Source: Paraburkholderia gardini (GTDB lineage: Bacteria; Pseudomonadota; Gammaproteobacteria; Burkholderiales; Burkholderiaceae). From it: a stretch of DNA of 64,000 nt. This document shows, in pieces, positions 30,852 through 39,922 of this stretch. Made by a program: the position numbers and the translations under genes. How positions within the stretch are numbered: position 1 is the stretch's first letter; every line of letters starts with the position of its first letter. The stretch covers positions 1 to 64,000 of the forward strand of contig NZ_CAJQYY010000011.1 of the NCBI RefSeq assembly GCF_907164575.1, written 5' to 3'. The notes beneath the pieces are model-generated. The model was given only the letters and a program-made list of their open reading frames with translations, did no database searches and was not told where the DNA came from.

Positions 30852-31649
30852 TCAGGCGATCTGCACTTCTTCGCGCAGGTCATGCCAGATATCGCGCGAA
30901 ATTTCGATGAAGCGCGGCTCGTAGCGAACTTCCGACGTGATCCGCGGGCGCGGCAGATCGATCTCATAGACCTTCTTCAACGTCGCGGGTCGCGCGCTCA
31001 ACACGAACACACGATCAGCCAGCGCGATCGCTTCTTCCAGATCGTGCGTGACGAACACTACCGACCCCGAATTCGCCGACCACAGCTGCAGCAGTTCGTC
31101 CTGCATCAACGTGCGGGTCTGCATGTCGAGCGCCGAGAACGGCTCGTCCATCAGCAGAATTTCCGGTTTGTTGATGAAGGTCTGTGCGAGCGCGACGCGC
31201 TTGCGCATCCCGCCCGACAACTGATGTGGATAGTGCTTACCGAACTTTTCGAGCCCGACGCGACGCAGCCATTCATTGGCCTCGTCGTGCGCGGCTGATT
31301 TCGAGCGGCCACGATACAGCGGCCCCGCCGCGACGTTATCGAGCACGGATCGCCACGGGAAGACCGCATCGGCCTGGAACACGAAGCCGATGCGTGGATC
31401 GATGCCGTCTACCGGCGCGCCCATCACGCGCACTTCACCGGTCGTCGGCTTCAGGAGCCCGGTAATCATGCTGAGCGTGGTCGACTTGCCGCAACCGGTC
31501 GGTCCGACGATGGCGACGAACTCGCCCTTCGCGACCGCCATGCTGAAGTCGCGCAACGCAATCGTCGCCTTGCCGTCCGGAGAAATGAAACGGCATGAGA
31601 CCGAGCGGAACTCGATCACCGGGGCGTCCTGGGAAACAACTTGGTTCAT
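30852..31649 (-). CDS. NitT/TauT-type ABC transporter ATP-binding protein
   Basis: A 265-residue ATPase with Walker A GPTGCGKST (residues 49-57), Q-loop region around FVFQADAVFPW, signature LSGGMRKR, Walker B ILLMDEPFSALD and switch His in FVTHDLEEA. This is a complete nucleotide-binding domain of the SsuB/TauB class, which pairs with the adjacent permease. It lies 99 bp downstream of the binding-protein gene. Confidence 0.95.
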   Translation of the reverse strand: MNQVVSQDAPVIEFRSVSCRFISPDGKATIALRDFSMAVAKGEFVAIVGPTGCGKSTTLSMITGLLKPTTGEVRVMGAPVDGIDPRIGFVFQADAVFPWRSVLDNVAAGPLYRGRSKSAAHDEANEWLRRVGLEKFGKHYPHQLSGGMRKRVALAQTFINKPEILLMDEPFSALDMQTRTLMQDELLQLWSANSGSVVFVTHDLEEAIALADRVFVLSARPATLKKVYEIDLPRPRITSEVRYEPRFIEISRDIWHDLREEVQIA

Positions 31650-31748
31650 CTGTACATCCGTGGAAGTGGCCGGTACCGCGAACGCGGCACCGGAAGCGTA
31701 ACGAAACCGGTTACGTCAGGCACGTAGACGCAACCGGCAGGCGCTGAC

Positions 31749-32762
31749 TTATTTCGCGCCAACGAACTCGTTGGTGTAGGTTTTCGCCAGCTCAATATGC
31801 TTGCCCTTGACCGACGGATTGAAGGCCGACAACACCTTGAGCACAGTCGTCGGTCCATCGGCCGGCATCTTGCCATCCGTCGTGAACATCGGCAGCGAAG
31901 CCTTCAGCGCACTCACGTAAAGCGGCTTGTCCTTCTGATAGTCGTCCGGCATCTTTGCGGCGATTTCTTCCGCGCTATGCGTGTGGATGAACTGCATCGT
32001 GCGAACGAACGCGTGCGCGAGCTTCGCTGCTTCAGCCTTGTGCGAATCGGCCCATGCCGCCTGCACATAGAGGCTCGACGCCGGGTAGGTGCCGCCCAAC
32101 GCCGCCTTCGTGCCTTCGACCGAGCGCATGTCGACCAGCACCTTGGCGTCACCGGACTTCAGCAATGCGGACACGGTGGGCTCCGTCGTCATGCCCGCGT
32201 CGATACGGCTCTGCTTGATCGCCGCGATGAAGCTGGCGTCAGCGCCGACCGGCAGCATTGTGTATTCCGTCGACTGGATGCCGTGCTGGCCGGCGAGGTA
32301 TTGCGTGAGAAAACTGGTTGATGATCCGAGACCGGTGACGCCAAGCGTCTTGCCCTTCACGTCGGCCATCGATTTGACTGTGTCGGCGGCCTTGGTCGAA
32401 ACCATTTCCACTTCACCCGGCACCTGTCCGAACACGACAATCGCCTTGACGTCCTTGCCTTTGGTTTGCAGATCGATCGTATGGTCATAGAAGCCGACGA
32501 CAGCCTGGACCGCGCCCGCGAGCAGTTCGTTTTCCGCATCAACGCCGGCCGGCTGCGACAGCAGTTCGACGTCAAGTCCTTCGTCCTTGAAATAGCCTAG
32601 CTGTTCGGTCAGGCGCGCGGGCAGGTAGATCAGCTTCGTGATGCCGCCGACCATGATCGTGATCTTCCCGCTGTCGGCGGCGGTCGCGTGCTGCGACGCA
32701 AGGCCGAACAGCAGGCTGGAAGCAATGGCGATCTGGCGCAACGTGCGAAAGCTAGGGGTCAT
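31749..32762 (-). CDS. ABC transporter substrate-binding protein (NMT1/SsuA-like)
   Basis: A 337-residue periplasmic binding protein. Signal peptide MTPSFRTLRQIAIASSLLFG, then LASQHATAAD, then an NMT1/OMP-type two-lobe fold beginning ITIMVGGITKLIYLPARLTEQLGYF. The NMT1-like family includes binding proteins for thiamine precursors, alkylsulfonates and aromatics. First gene of the operon; the 958 bp upstream has no gene, so its promoter lies there. No regulator is next to it. Confidence 0.93.
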   Translation of the reverse strand: MTPSFRTLRQIAIASSLLFGLASQHATAADSGKITIMVGGITKLIYLPARLTEQLGYFKDEGLDVELLSQPAGVDAENELLAGAVQAVVGFYDHTIDLQTKGKDVKAIVVFGQVPGEVEMVSTKAADTVKSMADVKGKTLGVTGLGSSTSFLTQYLAGQHGIQSTEYTMLPVGADASFIAAIKQSRIDAGMTTEPTVSALLKSGDAKVLVDMRSVEGTKAALGGTYPASSLYVQAAWADSHKAEAAKLAHAFVRTMQFIHTHSAEEIAAKMPDDYQKDKPLYVSALKASLPMFTTDGKMPADGPTTVLKVLSAFNPSVKGKHIELAKTYTNEFVGAK

Positions 32763-33720
32763 CGATAGTCTCCATTATTGTCCGGCGCGGCGGAATGCCG
32801 CCCGTCTGCATCGATGGAGGCAATTCTAGGGGAACGAATCCTTCTGCCGACTTACACGGGGATGGGTTTTTCATACGGGATTTCCATGAGGGCCAGACGC
32901 GTTGCTATTCAAAAACGTCCCTTCCTGCTTCGATGACTTTCAAGGACGCAACAAACGACAGCGTCCCCGTCGCCGTCCGAAAACTGGCTAAACAACGCTC
33001 ATTGCAGCGCGGCGCGTTGTCACGTTCCGGGTAGGTCAGAGGCTCAAAGCGCGGATCGAAACCGATGGCAAACAGCGACTCGGCGACTTACCGTCTCCTG
33101 GCGTGAAGCGGACGTGCTCCGTGCTCCCCAGTCAGGCAACCTCAATGAGCCGTCGCACGGGGGTCGACTGACGTTGAGTCGTCCGGCTCTGTTCGGAAGG
33201 GTGGGAACTGCCGCCGCTGCGGACATAACTATGCATTTTTAACGGAAACGGGTCTGACAAATGAATTCCGCATGTTTACCGTGTTGGCGATGACGACGCC
33301 TTCACGCTCCTGAGACCCGAGTTTTTGTGTCGACACTTTTTCACCGATGCATCGCTTGATGCGTGAGATCTGCGCTCCAGAGGCGTGCGCTTCCCTGTTG
33401 CGTTACTAACCCGTCGACGTAACAGCCAGCACCCGTCGTTGCGGATGCAGCAGGGTAGCGGGTTAACACCCATGATTTGGCGGCGGCACAGAAAGCTTGC
33501 AGAAGGTGTCCGGTTTCTATAATCGGCTTCAATCATCCAGAAAGCGCCGCGCATTTAAAATGCGGCGTCACCCCATATGCGTTGCCAGAGGTTTATCAAC
33601 CATGCGGCAGCAGCGGAGGAACAGTGGGTGGACGGATGCTACGTCCCGGCGATGTGTTGCGTAGCGTCGGAATCACTGCGTGGCGCAGGCCTGCAATTCG
33701 CATCATCTGTGGAAGCAGCG
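32763..33720. other. Gene-poor stretch with IS debris
   Basis: About 960 bp without an intact gene. The first 70 bp should carry the promoter of the ABC operon. A transposase C-terminal remnant lies at 33229-33372; the remainder shows nothing I can support. Confidence 0.45.
33229..33372 (-). pseudogene. C-terminal remnant of an IS transposase
   Basis: The minus frame ending at the TAG at 33229-33231 reads RIKRCIGEKVSTQKLGSQE, then REGVVIANTVNMRNSFVRPVSV, the pattern of DDE transposase C-termini (RxKxxIG...R...xxQxxEVxIxxxVLNRMxxLGRPxS). The rest of the gene and both ends of the element are gone. Confidence 0.4.
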
Positions 33721-34002
33721 ATGAAAGATACCGAAATGGAGCGGTGGCCACTTGCGGCCCTCGTGTGTGTCTGTCTTGGCGGTCTGATGTTGAAGGCATG
33801 CGTGTTTGGGCAATGCGCGCCCACTCCTGCTGGCTTGGCAGCTCCTGCATGCGGCGACTTTCTGGTCTTTCTCGGTGGCGTTGGAAGTGCCGGACTCCTT
33901 TGTAGCAAGCTCTTCGGTCCAGCCAGGGTTGGGAGCACTCTTTTTTGGGTCTTCCTGGCGGGGATCATCGGCGCTGCGCTCCTGTTTTGCAGCGGGGCGT
34001 GA
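33721..34002 (+). CDS. Small integral membrane protein, hypothetical
   Basis: A 93-residue protein with three hydrophobic segments (WPLAALVCVCLGGLMLKA; ACGDFLVFLGGVGSAGLLC; LFWVFLAGIIGAALLFC) and six cysteines. The start at ATG 33721 is the last of several in-frame options; upstream starts at 33577 would add an unlikely soluble N-terminus. No family recognised. It lies 49 bp before another small hypothetical gene in the same direction. Confidence 0.55.
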   Translation: MKDTEMERWPLAALVCVCLGGLMLKACVFGQCAPTPAGLAAPACGDFLVFLGGVGSAGLLCSKLFGPARVGSTLFWVFLAGIIGAALLFCSGA

Positions 34003-34051
34003 AGGAAGACATGTACATAGCGCGAATCATTAATCGACGCAGGAGGTGTCG

Positions 34052-34303
34052 ATGACCGACGTCAGAATGTCGTTGCGTGCGGCCATCGACAAATGGGTGG
34101 GACGTACGGCAGCGTATCCCATTTTGGTCGTCCGACATGGTCATGCACGATCGAGGCGCTACGTGCATGTCGAACTCTCACGATCGCAGGCGGCGCACGT
34201 AATCTTCTTTTTTCGTCACGATAACGGCAACTGGAATGTCTTCCCACCAGACACTCGGCGCCCTACGATGAACAATTTGCAGTATGGGCTACGTGACGGG
34301 TGA
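34052..34303 (+). CDS. Small basic hypothetical protein
   Basis: An 83-residue soluble protein rich in Arg and His (RHGHARSRRYVHVELSRSQ), with a beta-like C-terminal part (VIFFFRHDNGNWNVFPP). A strong AGGAGG at 34041-34046 supports the ATG at 34052 over the GTG at 34046. No family recognised; similar short ORFs occur near mobile elements in Burkholderia. Confidence 0.55.
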   Translation: MTDVRMSLRAAIDKWVGRTAAYPILVVRHGHARSRRYVHVELSRSQAAHVIFFFRHDNGNWNVFPPDTRRPTMNNLQYGLRDG

Positions 34304-34661
34304 TGACGTCCAGATGGGCTTCGCATCCATAGACGATCTGTCGCATGAGCGCCGACGCCACCAGCAGGATCCACGGATCAGATCAAAGGCCGGCGCTCAC
34401 TGGAACGCTTCGCTGCAATGCACCACGGCCGTCAACCGCAAAGAAACATCTGCGCAAACCAGTTCACACACCTCAACGCCCCCACCTGCGCCGGCGCAGC
34501 AACTCGCGGTCCAGCCCCGCTTCTGGGGGGCGCTTCAGAATTCGGAAAACAAAGCGCGCCAGGTCGTCGGAGCTTCCGTCTGACGGACGCTCCGAGGCTA
34601 TCGCGCGGCGAAGGCCTGAGTCATCTGACGTGCCCGCTTGACCTCGTCACTTTGCAGGTAG
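34304..34661. other. 358-bp gap before the Tn3 remnant
   Basis: Nothing supportable found: no ORF with good start context, no repeat or RNA. Confidence 0.4.
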
Positions 34662-34889
34662 ATGGCAGATCGAATGGCGACGGTGATCGACGAAATCGTC
34701 GATTTGCACGGCCGCATTATCGGCAAGCTCTTCAATTTTGCGAAGAAGAAACATCAAAACCAGTTCCAGCAGTCCGGAAAATTAATCAACGACAAGGTGC
34801 GACAATACTGGAAAATCGGCCATGCGTTGCTGGCGGCCAAAGAGAGCAACGGCGACGCGTTCGCGGCGATTGAGTCCGTCATGTCCTAG
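34662..34889 (+). pseudogene. N-terminal fragment of a Tn3-family transposase
   Basis: [20 protein letters not shown], then [24 protein letters not shown] and [11 protein letters not shown], matches an internal N-terminal segment of Tn3-type TnpA proteins (about 1,000 residues), where VMSW is followed by DAF. An IS630 element begins immediately afterwards: the stop TAG at 34887-34889 is made by the TA target duplication plus the first base of the IS. Sequence beyond the IS does not resume the transposase, so the break involved more than a simple insertion. Confidence 0.65.
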
Positions 34890-36053
34890 TGTCCCGAGTT
34901 AAAAATACATTGCCTTATTTGCGTTGTGTACTAACCTGGGTTGCAGGGTTCGCAAATAAGCGAGGCGATGATGAGAGGAAGACCGAAGGCGCCACTGGTC
35001 TTGAGTGAAGCGGAACGCGAACAGCTCACGGCGCTGACAATGCGGCGCAAGACCGCGCAGGCGCTGGCGTTGCGCGCACGCATTGTGCTGGCCTGCGCCG
35101 AGGGCATCGACAACAGGACGGTCGCGACAAGACAGCGTGTTACCTCGCATACGGTTTCGAAGTGGCGTTCGCGATTCATCAATCACCGCGTGGACGGGTT
35201 GCTCGATGCACCGCGCCCGGGAGCACCGAGGACGATCGAGGACTCCCAGGTAGACGCGCTCATTGCACGCACGCTTGAGTCCGTGCCCACGGGAGCGACC
35301 CACTGGAGCACGCGCACAATGGCCCGCGAGATGGGGCTGTCGCAGACGGCCGTGACGCGGATATGGCGTGCCTTCGGGCTTCAGCCACACCGGCAGGGAA
35401 CCTTCAAGCTCTCCAGCGATCCATTGTTTGTGGACAAGGTGCGCGATATCGTTGGGCTGTATCTGGACCCGCCGCTCAAGGCCATGGTGTTGTGCGTGGA
35501 CGAGAAGAGCCAGATCCAGGCGCTGGACCGCACCCAGCCTATGCTGCCGCTGGCCCCGGGCATCCCTGAGCGGCGCACCCACGACTATATGCGCCACGGC
35601 ACAACCACACTGTTCGCGGCGCTGGACATCTCCACGGGGGAAGTCATTGGCGAACTGCATCGACGTCATCGCAGCAGTGAATTCCTGCAGTTCCTGCGCA
35701 CCATCGAGGCCAACGTGCCACCCCAACTGGACGTGCATCTGGTGATGGACAACTACGGTACGCACAAGACCTCCTCGATCAATACCTGGCTGGCTCGCCA
35801 TCCGCGTTTCCATGCGCATTTCACCCCGACCTCTGCTTCGTGGATTAACCAGGTCGAACGATGGTTTGCCACGCTCAGCGAGACATACATCCGCCGTGGC
35901 ACTCATCGCTCCACCCGGGAACTCGAACAGGCTATTCGCCAATACATCCAGATCAACAACACTGATCCGAGACCTTTCAACTGGACCAAATCGGCCGACG
36001 ACATCCTCGCCAGTGTCAAGCGATTTTGTCTACGAATTTCTAACTCGGGACAT
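34889..36053 (+). mobile_element. IS630-type insertion sequence, 1,165 bp, intact
   Basis: Terminal inverted repeats (G/A)TGTCCCGAGTTA at 34889-34901 and 36041-36053 (one mismatch) are flanked by TA at 34887-34888 and 36054-36055, the dinucleotide duplication of the IS630/Tc1 superfamily. It contains one full-length transposase gene. Confidence 0.93.
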
Positions 36054-36056
36054 TAG
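34968..36056 (+). CDS. IS630-family transposase
   Basis: A 362-residue transposase with an N-terminal helix-turn-helix ([22 protein letters not shown], then [13 protein letters not shown]) and a C-terminal DDE domain. Asp residues are visible in [15 protein letters not shown] and in VMDNYGTHK, and the Glu in [13 protein letters not shown]. The ATG at 34968 is preferred to the longer frame from 34941 because the family starts with MRGRPKAPL. The stop TAG at 36054-36056 uses the target TA plus a host G, so the exact C-terminus depends on the insertion site. Confidence 0.95.
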   Translation: MMRGRPKAPLVLSEAEREQLTALTMRRKTAQALALRARIVLACAEGIDNRTVATRQRVTSHTVSKWRSRFINHRVDGLLDAPRPGAPRTIEDSQVDALIARTLESVPTGATHWSTRTMAREMGLSQTAVTRIWRAFGLQPHRQGTFKLSSDPLFVDKVRDIVGLYLDPPLKAMVLCVDEKSQIQALDRTQPMLPLAPGIPERRTHDYMRHGTTTLFAALDISTGEVIGELHRRHRSSEFLQFLRTIEANVPPQLDVHLVMDNYGTHKTSSINTWLARHPRFHAHFTPTSASWINQVERWFATLSETYIRRGTHRSTRELEQAIRQYIQINNTDPRPFNWTKSADDILASVKRFCLRISNSGH

Positions 36057-36089
36057 TATGTCGGACTGGAAAATAAACGGTGATGACCC

Positions 36090-36374
36090 ATGCCTTTGCC
36101 AGCTGATGTTGAACTGCTCGCGGGTTTGAGCATGCATGTCCGGGATGTCGCGCCGCAGAAGCGTGCTCCGGTATCCGCACGTTCGCGTACCAGCGCGTTT
36201 ACCGGATCGCGCATCCGGCTTCGGGAATATGAGCTGGTCGTGGTCGAGATTGGACCTTTTACGCACAGCAAAGGTGATACGGTGACCTTTCGCGCACGAT
36301 CAGTGGGCGAGCCTGCTGCGCCGGCGGGCGCGATTCTGGATACGCGCTGGGGCGTGTGCGAGGTCGTGCCCTGA
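36090..36374 (+). CDS. Hypothetical protein of 94 residues
   Basis: An ORF starting MPLPADVELLAGLSMHVRD, with a beta-rich second half (RLREYELVVVEIGPFTHSKGDTVTFRAR). There is no strong ribosome site at the ATG. Codon use looks normal for the window, which is the main support. No family recognised; it could be a gene remnant, since it sits between an IS630 and integrase debris. Confidence 0.3.
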   Translation: MPLPADVELLAGLSMHVRDVAPQKRAPVSARSRTSAFTGSRIRLREYELVVVEIGPFTHSKGDTVTFRARSVGEPAAPAGAILDTRWGVCEVVP

Positions 36375-36605
36375 AAGGGCGGGAAACCTTCTCGCTGTGC
36401 GCTGATGCCCCGCTAGCGGGTGCGCATGAAACGCGCAATTGACGCCGAGTAGCGTTCCGGTCCGCATGCGTGCTGTCCACCTGGCGGCAGGGCTGCGGGA
36501 TCGCGTCGGACTGGGGAGTCCCTTCGCAGGACAACAGGTGGCCATGAAGGGATCGTCGCCCGAAGCTTGCTTCGCGCGCAACGGTCATGCAGCAGAAGAC
36601 GCAAC

Positions 36606-36825
36606 GGGCCGGTTCAGTTCGAAAACACCGACCTAACCCGAGATAGAGCGGAAGCCTGGATCACGGCAGCAGCGCTGACTCCGTCAGACTTCCTGTTCCC
36701 TTCCCGGGGCGGATTCACGCGTCGCCCCATCTTTCGACCGTCAGTACGCACGGATCGTCCATCGGGAGATAAGATCAATCGGTGTCGCCGACACTGCCTA
36801 CGGCACCCACGCTCTCTCAAGTACA
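36606..36825 (+). pseudogene. Frameshifted tyrosine recombinase fragment
   Basis: The sequence first reads PVQFENTDLTRDRAEAWITA, then SDFLFPSRG, then after a frameshift near 36720 RQYARIVHREIRSIG and AYGTHALS. This is the catalytic-domain segment of a family of short site-specific integrases (usual form PVQFE..TEPTR...W, YLFPSR, RQYARIVHRW, YGTHSLRRTKA). The Arg/His catalytic box that should follow is lost at a stop near 36840. Remnant only. Confidence 0.6.
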
Positions 36826-36847
36826 ATACCGATGCCAAGTAATTTTC

Positions 36848-37574
36848 CAATTGGATTCGTGCCTTCAAGATTCAGGATAACGAACTGGCGTACCTGACAC
36901 TTAAACAGATCAACCTTCTCCTTTCTGCGCTGGTGACCTGCCGTAACAAACACGTCACGTTGGTGGCAAAGGTATGCCTTGCGACCGGCGCGCGCTGGGG
37001 CGAAGCGGAGGGATTGCGGCATTCGCAGATCAATGGTGGCCTGATCCAGTTTGTCAGAACAAAATCGAGCAAGGCGCGTGGAGTTCCGATCGACCGACAG
37101 CTTGAGAGGGAGTGGCGTGACCATCACCGCAGGCACGGGGAAAACGAACGGGTCTTCGGGCCTGCAATGTTGGCTTTTCGTGACGGCGTGCGGCGAGCGG
37201 GACTGACGTTGCCGAAGGGGCAGCTCACCCATGTGCTGCGTCACACCTTTGCAAGCCACTTCATGATGAATGGCGGGAGCATCCTCTCCTTGCAGCGCGC
37301 GCTGGGGCACCATAGCCTGGCCATGACGATGCGCTACGCGTACCTTTCGCCCGAGCACCTTGCAGAGACGCGTCACCTGAATCCGTTGGCGCGACTGAAC
37401 GGGGTGGCTACTCGGAAGATGAGGGGGCGTCACGACGTGCGTCCGACAAGGAGCCGAAAGAGTGCGGCGCGCACCTCAACTCTAGCGGGATCGCGGGTGC
37501 CGTCACATGACAGGCGCAAGGAGACTGTTGCCGACCGGGATAGTGGTCTTGGCGTGTTCCAGGTTCGTCAGTAG
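36848..37574 (+). pseudogene. 5'-truncated phage/ICE integrase (tyrosine recombinase)
   Basis: From NWIRAFKIQDNELAYLTLKQI the frame follows P2-like integrases: catalytic Arg in GARWGEAEGL, the Lys region (RTKSSKARGVPI), HxxR box LRHTFASHF, His in LGHHSLAMT and the nucleophile Tyr in MRYAYLSPEHL. A TAA at 36841-36843 precedes this sequence in frame, and the arm-binding and core-binding domains are absent, so the enzyme starts mid-protein. An internal ATG at 36933 would give 213 residues lacking the core-binding domain, hence unlikely to work. The C-terminal 60 residues after the Tyr box are an Arg/Ser-rich tail. Confidence 0.75.
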
Positions 37575-37816
37575 GGATGGAGGGGTCACTTCCAGGTCCG
37601 GGCGAACGGTCGTTGCGGTGAACGCTCATTCAGCCAGGGACGTTCGATATCCGTTGTCGGTCAGACGACGGATACGTTGACATAGCTTTCGGCGGGATTG
37701 TCGATGCCTGATTTTGGGTCCGCTGTGGGCGCGACCGTCGTGCAATTGCCTCGCGGGGAAAGTCAGTGCGATTGCAATGCGCACTTGAACTGGCTACCCA
37801 TGTGGCGGGCTTCGTC

Positions 37817-38335
37817 TTATTCCGGCGGAAAACGGATCTGCGAGAATTGCCGTCCCGCTAGGATCGCGCGCCGTTCGATCTCGGCTGCCGAGTCAATCAA
37901 ACCCTGCCCCTCCATAAACGCCAGGAATGCGCGGGTGGAGACTTTGCGACAGTTCTCCGGTAACAGGAAACTGGCGCGCGCGATCTTGTAGTCCTCAAAC
38001 AGAAAGACGCCAGTCTGATCTGCAGCAAGGCCGAAGCCACTCATCGCTTCCTGTATGGCGAGTTCGCCAAGATTGGCCTTCCGGACGGGCGAGACAGTTC
38101 CCGGCTGCATGTATCGGTGATAGATGGACGTTTCCAGAACAGGGATGCTGCTGTCGCGTGCCCATGCGGCGATCCGCTCGCTTGTCGGTGTCTCGTTGCG
38201 CGTGACCTCGTGCAGCACCATGTCGACCAGCGCGACTGACCAGCCCGATTTCAGCAGTAGATCAAGTGCATCAGCATAGGCGAGCGTAATCAGGGGGCCT
38301 GCATCAGGAAGCAAGGTGACGGAGGTACTCGCCAT
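37817..38335 (-). CDS. PIN-domain-like toxin of a toxin-antitoxin pair
   Basis: A 172-residue protein with a PIN-like start (LLPDAGPLITLAYADALDLLL), where the first acidic residue of the metal site would be Asp11, an E in LHEVTRNE, and later acidic candidates (GELAIQEA, FEDYKIAR). This spacing is typical of VapC-like endoribonucleases. The antitoxin gene ends 3 bp upstream on the same strand, the standard TA order. I did not identify the RNA target; family placement is from the N-terminal motif and the gene pair. Confidence 0.7.
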   Translation of the reverse strand: MASTSVTLLPDAGPLITLAYADALDLLLKSGWSVALVDMVLHEVTRNETPTSERIAAWARDSSIPVLETSIYHRYMQPGTVSPVRKANLGELAIQEAMSGFGLAADQTGVFLFEDYKIARASFLLPENCRKVSTRAFLAFMEGQGLIDSAAEIERRAILAGRQFSQIRFPPE

Positions 38336-38338
38336 GGG

Positions 38339-38686
38339 CTAACTGCGCAACGCATTGAGGTCGTCAAGCATGCTGCGCGTACTGGCTTCCGGCAGGCGAG
38401 GCATTGGCAGATGGGCCTGAGCCATCAGCAGGAACAGGTCTTCGTCGCTGTCGATGCCGAGCGCCTGCATCGCCTGGCGGTCGTCGATCCGACCAAGCGA
38501 AAAATCGAGCAGGGTGCGGAAATTCTGATTGCCGCCTGCTTCGGCAGCTTCGAACGTCTCGACGAGATAACGGAGCTCGGCGTTAAACAGCGCGTTGACC
38601 GACGTGTCCGATTTCGCCGCAAGAATCTTGGCGCGCCTGAGCAGATCGCGATCGACGGCGCCTGTGAAGTTGACGGTTTCGGCCAT
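38339..38686 (-). CDS. Ribbon-helix-helix-type antitoxin
   Basis: A 115-residue protein beginning MAETVNFTGAVDRDLLRRAK, then ILAAKSDTSVNALFNAELRYLV. This is the beta-strand plus two-helix pattern of RHH DNA-binding antitoxins. The C-terminal part (DEDLFLLMAQAHLPMPRLP) would wrap the toxin. AAGGAGA lies 6-12 bases before the start. It is first in the operon and likely represses it through the tandem palindromes at 38721-38750. The pair sits between an integrase remnant and an att-like tRNA end, as TA modules on islands often do. Confidence 0.72.
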   Translation of the reverse strand: MAETVNFTGAVDRDLLRRAKILAAKSDTSVNALFNAELRYLVETFEAAEAGGNQNFRTLLDFSLGRIDDRQAMQALGIDSDEDLFLLMAQAHLPMPRLPEASTRSMLDDLNALRS

Positions 38687-38720
38687 GTTGGCGTTCTCCT
38701 TCGAATATGGATAAAGTTTA

Positions 38721-38750
38721 ACACATATTTGTGTGATTCACATGATTGTG
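38721..38750. promoter_or_regulatory. Tandem CACA-N4-TGTG palindromes, probable TA operator
   Basis: ACACA-TATT-TGTGT (38721-38734) and CACA-TGAT-TGTG (38739-38750) are two like palindromes 17 bp apart, 35-65 bp upstream of the antitoxin start in an AT-rich promoter region. Two adjacent half-site pairs fit cooperative binding of an RHH antitoxin. Confidence 0.55.
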
Positions 38751-38931
38751 TGTAAGTGGGCCGCTTGGAGGCACCTAGTTCGGGGAGCTCACGCACGCGA
38801 AAGGAACCGTCGCAGGAAAGGTTCAACGAAGGTTCAACCGCAATGTGACGCTAAGTCGCCTTGAAGTAATGTATTGAAAGCCAAGCTATTGTTTTATAAG
38901 GCATTGATCGACTATAGTGATGCGTCAGGAA

Positions 38932-38989
38932 GGACTCGCAATCCGCCCCCGAAAGGACATCGTCGGTTCGACTCCGACCCGGCCCACCA
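38932..38989 (+). other. tRNA 3'-half remnant with CCA, probable attachment site
   Basis: The T arm is perfect: GTCGG (38962-38966), loop TTCGACT, CCGAC (38974-38978), then an acceptor strand CCGGCCC, discriminator A and encoded CCA (38987-38989). Upstream, GGACTCGCAATCC looks like the 3' side and loop of an anticodon arm. No matching 5' acceptor strand (GGGCCGG) or D arm precedes it, so this is not a whole tRNA gene. Such 3' halves are left as the far attachment site when an element integrates by tyrosine recombinase into a tRNA gene; the integrase remnant is 1.4 kb away. I could not name the tRNA with confidence. Confidence 0.6.
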
Positions 38990-39543
38990 GAGGTTTCCAG
39001 CCTTTTCGGAAGCACCAGAAATTTCCGCGATTCAAAGAGTATTCCTCAATTCACCGAGGAGGACTCTTTTCGCCCGTACGTTTCGGAGGCATGGTGCTGC
39101 ACATTCAATCAGGACTTCGCGTACGATTCACGGGCGCACAGGGGATCCTGATATCCGACATGGTGTGCTGATTCCTCGATGGCAGGGGTTCAGCCGTCGC
39201 CACATCGCCTCCATGGGTTTTGTCTGCAACAACCACTTACCCCAGCAGTTTTTCCAACTTTCAGCAGATCGCCCACTTCCCCTCTGAAATGGATTTTTTC
39301 CCCTGAGTCGATCGATCTTGATATTCCCTTTGTGGATCGACTTCGCTAATCCGTTGAGCACGTGGTTAGCCAAACAACACTGCCTTCAACGCCAGGTAAG
39401 ATTCAAACCGTTAAAGACAGAGTCAAAAACGGCCGTCATGCAACGCCTACGAATAACCCAACACTGCTGTGGATGCCGCGGCGCATGTCATGCGCCGGGA
39501 GGACGCCGGACAGGGCGGAAGGGAGGACGAGCGCCGGGGCCCG
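38990..39543. other. 554-bp gap beyond the tRNA end
   Basis: No supportable gene, RNA or repeat. AT content is higher than in the flanking operons. This may be ancestral DNA outside the island. Confidence 0.4.
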
Positions 39544-39888
39544 TTAGAAGATCACATACACCTTGCGCATGGTTTCCTCGACCTCCCACAGCCCTTCCGT
39601 ATTGGCCTCAAAGAAGAGTGTGTCGCCGCTGGCGAAATGGACGGTCTCTTCGCTATCGGGCGTGAAGCGTCCGCGCCCGGCGAGGAAGTGCATCACCTCG
39701 GCTTGCTTCACCGAGCGACGGTACGTGCCCGCGGTACATTCGAAAATGCCGGTGTCGATGGCTTCGCTGCCCTTGATCACGCGCTGCACGCCCGATACCT
39801 GAATCGGCGTCGTGCCGGGCAGACCCGCCGTACCCCAGTTCTCCAGGTTCTGCAGGCTCACGCTTTGCTTGATGTGTTGAACCTTCAT
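39544..39888 (-). CDS. Cupin (cupin_3/DUF861-like) protein
   Basis: A 114-residue single-domain cupin of the ureidoglycine aminohydrolase-like cupin_3 type (GTTPIQVSGVQRV, then IDTGIFECTAGTYRR, VMHFLAGRGRFT, FASGDTLFFEANTEGLWEVEE). The family binds small ligands or acts in ureide and amino-sugar turnover. The start at 39888 (MKVQHIKQ) is the family start; the longer frame to 40095 overlaps the hydrolase gene. It is last in a minus-strand operon with the aspartoacylase-family and semialdehyde dehydrogenase genes, 34 bp after the former. Confidence 0.82.
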   Translation of the reverse strand: MKVQHIKQSVSLQNLENWGTAGLPGTTPIQVSGVQRVIKGSEAIDTGIFECTAGTYRRSVKQAEVMHFLAGRGRFTPDSEETVHFASGDTLFFEANTEGLWEVEETMRKVYVIF

Positions 39889-39922
39889 TCGTACGTTACC
39901 TTTTGAATGTGCCTGAGCCGAT

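Noticed and set aside
38932-38989. A complete tRNA gene
   Set aside because: T arm, acceptor 3' strand and CCA are good, but no 5' acceptor strand or D arm can be found upstream, so only a 3' half is present.
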